Below, in pieces: positions 61,101 to 64,000 of a DNA stretch of 64,000 nucleotides. The position numbers and the translations under genes were made by a program. Below the pieces are notes generated by a model. That model saw only the letters and a list, made by a program, of their open reading frames with translations. It made no database searches and was not told where the DNA came from. Each line of letters begins with the position of its first letter. Position 1 is the stretch's first letter. This DNA is from Dillenia suffruticosa (Eukaryota > Streptophyta > Magnoliopsida > Dilleniales > Dilleniaceae): contig JAVTVX010000017.1 in the NCBI GenBank assembly GCA_033439265.1, forward strand, positions 8,082,001 to 8,146,000. Direction: 5' to 3'.

Positions 61101-61574
61101 TCCCCTTTTTTTCTCACCCTTTCTGTGCAATGTTATTCCTCTCCACATTAGTTTTGTCTTATGAAACATTGAACAGCTTACTTATGAACCTATGCCTTCA
61201 TAGGCATAAAGATTGTCCTGTTAATGAAATCATACAGCACAATGGGTAACATTTGATGACCGTTGAACAATTGATGTACTTGTAACCAACTGGCAATCTC
61301 CCTAGTCATAGATAGAGCTTTATTCTGATTATTTTGTCTGTGCTGTATTAATCATAATCAGAGACAATGTGAGCAACTTCTGCGGACCAAGGAGGCATTG
61401 GTGAGGTTGAAATCATCAATAGAGGAAGAAATGCCTTTTGACGTTTGGACAATTGATTTGAGAGAAGCTGCCTCAGCTCTTGGGCAGATCAGTGGAGAAG
61501 ATATCTCTGGAGAAGTCTTATCCAACATTTTTGGCAAAATTTTGTATTGGAAAGTAATTTATTTGAATAATTAG

Positions 61575-62895
61575 GAGCAGGTTTGTGTTAGGAGCCTTAC
61601 CAACTAAATATTTGGTTTTGCAACTCTTCAGTCCTTGTAACATCGGTACTCTTTTATGATTAATATAGTTTAATTCGAGGTATGTCTTCTTTCAGTTTAG
61701 ATACAGCACTGGTTGCCTACTCAATTATTTGAGAGTGTATTACTGGAACATGAATTATCCTATTATGTTCAGCTGCACAAAACCAAGTTATGGGCCATAA
61801 GGCAGCGTCTGGAATTGTACGATGGTTGGAAGAGATGTGTCCGAAACAAAAAAATATCATGTTTGGTTTGTAAAGATACAGATAAACTAAAAATTCTCCG
61901 TGAAGGAAAAAATATTTAAATTTCTTTTTTATTTTTAGGGGACATGAGGACGAAAATAAAAAAGAAAATTTTGATTATTTTCTCTTTTAATTTTGACCCA
62001 TGCATTTTTTAAATTTCATTCCCCTCCTCTCTATTCTGTCGTGTCCATTTTATCCATCCCTCTGATCTCATATTTCAATTCAAATTCTGCCTGTCTTTAC
62101 GTGTCCTGGATCTACCACTCGCATGTTGGCGATGTTCCCCCTGAACTTCCAAATATGAATTCAGGTTGCATAAAAAGTGATCTCGTTTAACTAAAGCTGT
62201 GGCTATTAAATTTCGGGGTTGCTCAATTATTATGGTAGAAGCTCAAGATCAAGAATTTCTCTACGGGATATCAAAATAATTATTTAGGATATTATTCTTT
62301 AAGGAAAAGTTCTAAATTCTTGTACTCGTGAAAATTTTTTTGAATTTATCCTTAGATAAATGTCAATGATTAATTGGTAAACATTATAAACAAATAGCTT
62401 TATCATTTTACTTATAAAAAACACATAAAACAACTTGATTCAGAGGCATTCTTAAAAGAAAATGGGCTTTGGCGAATACAATCAAGACATTTTTTTTTTT
62501 CTTGATACATCTATTTGGGTAAATTTATCACTTCAAATCAGACGAAAGGAATATATATATATATATATATATTTTTTTTTTATTATCTTTTAAAGTAAAA
62601 ATGGCAACTTATGGAAGAAAATATTCATGATTGCCCTTCCATAGATATAGTCGTACACGAGATGCCTATAGAAAAATTTTGCCTTGCATTTCGGAGCAAA
62701 GACAGTGATGAACCGATTGCTGGCCATCCCTACTTGAATAACTCCTCTCTCTCTATTCTATAATTTATACGTGAGGATAACAAAATAATATCATCCTTAT
62801 AAAAGAATAGAGATTACGAATCCATGATGTTTTGGCCTAAAAAATTGAAGAACAGCAGTAGATGTCCAAGCAAGTAATTGTCGAGCATAGAAAGA
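61575..62895. other. Intergenic downstream of the MnmE pseudogene
   Basis: No gene seen. It becomes AT-rich after about 61,900 and has a TA microsatellite at about 62,550-62,571. Confidence 0.5.
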
Positions 62896-62896
62896 T

Positions 62897-63016
62897 CCAA
62901 AGAATGTAATTTTTTTTTTGTTACACGCCCAGATTATAAGATTGAGATTATGAGATTGGGAGAGAAGGTTGTGACCACTGTACTATTTCCTTCAGACCCA
63001 AAGAATGTAATTTTTT
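62897..63016 (-). mobile_element. Short SINE with 19-bp target duplication
   Basis: A direct repeat ccaaagaatgtaatttttt flanks an insert of about 82 bp (copies at 62,897-62,915 and 62,998-63,016). In minus orientation the insert starts ggtctgaaggaaatagtaca, contains tagtacagtgg (A-box-like) followed by tcacaacc, and ends ctgggcgtgtaac with an A-run. The exact long duplication points to a recent insertion by LINE machinery. It lies just downstream of the J-domain gene's stop. Confidence 0.75.
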
Positions 63017-63035
63017 CCATTCCGTAAACAATACG

Positions 63036-63512
63036 TCATCTGGCTTGATCCCTCATTCCACTTGCTCGAGCGCTGGATCTTCTTTTCAATTCCTGCAGCT
63101 GCATCTCCCACCTCTCCCTTGAAATCCCTCTGCCTCCACTTCTCGTCGAATCAAGTTTAGAGACACAGTCATTCTCTGTGTTGGGATGTCCTAAAAGGTG
63201 TTTGTAAGCATCGTGTAGTTCTATGAATATACGGGCTGACTCCTCCCTCCTTGAAGAATCACACACATCGGGATGATACTTAAGCGCCATGATTCTGTAA
63301 GCTCTCTTTATGTCATTCAAGCTGTTCGAATTGCTTGAATTGTCGACAGAAAGCACTTGCTCAAAGTTTAAGGTACTTTCTCCTGCAGCGACCTTTGAAG
63401 CTCTGCATGAAACCCTACTGATTTTGTACACACCAGATGAAGACTTATTTTGTAGAGAGTGGATTAGCGAGAGCTTAGTACCTCTGAAGCAAGAGCTAGA
63501 ACAAACATCCAT
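63036..63512 (-). CDS. Chloroplast-type J-domain (DnaJ) co-chaperone, J20-like
   Basis: An intact single-exon frame of 158 residues. The N-terminal about 45 residues are rich in Ser, Lys and Arg and poor in acidic residues, fitting a plastid transit peptide (VSCRASKVAAG is a plausible cleavage region). The J domain follows from FEQVLSVD to about residue 110, with IKRAYRIMALKYHPDVC; the HPD tripeptide that stimulates Hsp70 ATPase is at residues 80-82. The C-terminal tail RERWEMQLQELKRRS matches small plant J proteins annotated as DnaJ 20, chloroplastic-like. It has no Gly/Phe or zinc domain, so it is a type III J protein, expected to hand substrates to stromal Hsp70. The ATG at 63,512 is preceded by a clear TATA element, and the stop is TGA at 63,036. 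Confidence 0.88.
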   Translation of the reverse strand: MDVCSSSCFRGTKLSLIHSLQNKSSSGVYKISRVSCRASKVAAGESTLNFEQVLSVDNSSNSNSLNDIKRAYRIMALKYHPDVCDSSRREESARIFIELHDAYKHLLGHPNTENDCVSKLDSTRSGGRGISRERWEMQLQELKRRSSARASGMRDQAR

Positions 63513-63594
63513 TTGATTACAAAGGAAACAAACTCGATAAGAATGGGCTAAAAAGTCTTGTCTGAATACGAATTTCCCACCTCAGCAACTACGC

Positions 63595-63605
63595 ATATAT
63601 AATAG
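63595..63605 (-). promoter_or_regulatory. TATA box of the J-domain gene
   Basis: Minus-strand tctattatatatgcg lies about 85 nt upstream of the start codon at 63,512, a normal distance for a plant promoter. Confidence 0.6.
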
Positions 63606-63778
63606 AGCAGGAAAAAAGAAATCAGGTCAGAGTTTGATAAGCCGTGGGTCTTGGAAGAAAAATGAAAAATCCAATGAACAAAAACACCAAAAAAACGCGG
63701 TTTTGTGTTATGTTTTCGAAGAGTAAAAGGACAAGAAAAAAAGAGCTTCGTTGGAAACAGCTTGGCTATTCATGAACA

Positions 63779-63990
63779 GCGTTGTCCAATTGGACAGGGA
63801 GGCCGGCATTGTCCTGGACGATATTAACACCTACTGTTGATCGGCCAACCTTGTGGTAACCGATTACAGTTTGGTTTAGAGATGCAAAACCTTATTCAGG
63901 ATCCTTGCTAAAGATTACTGGTAAAACTGCTAAAGAGTCCCTTTGCTTGAATGTTCAGTTGGTTACCAGCATTTTACTATTATTCAGAGA
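63779..63990 (-). other. Possible terminal exon or gene remnant, unidentified
   Basis: The minus strand reads as an almost continuous protein-like frame with one internal TAA. It includes DSLAVLPVIFSKDPE, then GFASLNQTVIGYHKVGRST and VGVNIVQDNAGLPVQLDNAV before a TAG at about 63,773-63,775. The residue composition looks like real coding sequence, but I do not recognise the family. It may be a pseudogene piece or the last exon of a gene continuing to the right. Confidence 0.4.
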
Positions 63991-64000
63991 TTCTTCCTGT

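Larger units (their letters stand above)
53528..61574 (+). pseudogene. tRNA modification GTPase MnmE/TrmE, unprocessed pseudogene
   Basis: MnmE (with GidA) makes the 5-carboxymethylaminomethyl-type change at the tRNA wobble uridine in organelles. Nine exons are readable: about 53,528-53,810; 53,951-54,089; 55,936-56,057; 56,189-56,385; 56,714-56,773; 57,676-57,814; 58,124-58,242; 60,144-60,365; 61,362-61,574. The folate-binding N-domain (GGPPAAVGIV, SYTREDVVELQCHGSE), helical domain and G domain ([14 protein letters not shown]) are clear. Lesions: no start codon found; a 1-base loss at about 53,610; a frame change at about 53,705; two codons lost at about 56,210; a 1-base loss at about 56,280; TAG ending exon 4 (56,383-56,385); P-loop GRPNVGKS changed to GRPIVGKS (56,735-56,737); and a 1-base gain at about 61,540 that destroys the C-terminal FCIGK motif. 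Introns are kept, so it is not a retrocopy. Some single-base lesions could be assembly errors. Confidence 0.9.

Noticed and set aside
53528-61574. Working MnmE gene
   Set aside because: Several frame changes, a stop and loss of FCIGK rule out a normal product unless most are assembly errors.

Overview
The window is nuclear DNA of a flowering plant, most likely a woody dicot. Its genes carry GT-AG introns, one gene product is probably plastid-targeted, intergenic DNA is very AT-rich, and it holds plant LINEs, SINEs and an LTR element. A piece of plastid 16S rRNA gene sits among the repeats. I cannot name the species.

Layout. 1-625: last two exons of an unidentified + strand gene, with a duplicated splice donor. 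1,971-5,215: a mosaic of two L1-type LINE 3' fragments (minus) around a degraded plastid 16S rRNA fragment. 7,489-13,455: a small minus-strand gene for an 85-residue DFRP-C-like protein, whose 5.7-kb intron holds an RTE-type and an L1-type LINE. 15,046-18,699: a complete 12-exon group 2 sulfate transporter (SULTR2, minus). 18,790-29,380: intergenic DNA with tandem repeats and a SINE whose head is tandemly amplified. 29,387-40,236: a Ty3/gypsy (Tekay/Del chromovirus) element with 2.7-kb LTRs and a 5-bp target duplication. 40,242-47,660: intergenic AT-rich DNA with SINE and LINE tails. 47,665-50,976: a complete 13-exon group 1 sulfate transporter (SULTR1, plus). 51-53 kb: an AT-rich dispersed repeat and a small TRIM-like element. 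53,528-61,574: an intron-bearing but broken tRNA modification GTPase gene (MnmE/TrmE). 63,036-63,512: an intact single-exon J-domain protein gene (minus), with a fresh-looking short SINE beside it.

How the genes relate. The order SULTR2, SULTR1, MnmE is the order I recall on Arabidopsis chromosome 1 (At1g77990 SULTR2;2, At1g78000 SULTR1;2, At1g78010 TrmE), so this is an old microsyntenic block. By family knowledge, SULTR1 proteins are high-affinity uptake carriers and SULTR2 proteins are low-affinity vascular carriers. Here they are head to head, about 29 kb apart, with the retroelement between them. The MnmE copy appears to have died in place: its exon order and splice sites are still readable, but frameshifts, a stop and the loss of both the P-loop asparagine and the C-terminal FCIGK motif mean it cannot make a normal enzyme. 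A functional copy would be expected elsewhere in the genome.

The most unusual points are the plastid 16S piece between two LINE ends, the MnmE ruin with its signature motifs hit, the exon-length match between the two SULTR genes with one extra intron, a 95-bp-offset duplication of coding sequence in the 3' UTR of the DFRP-like gene, a perfect 22-bp snapback in an MnmE intron, and a SINE head copied three times in tandem. I found no wholly new biological system.
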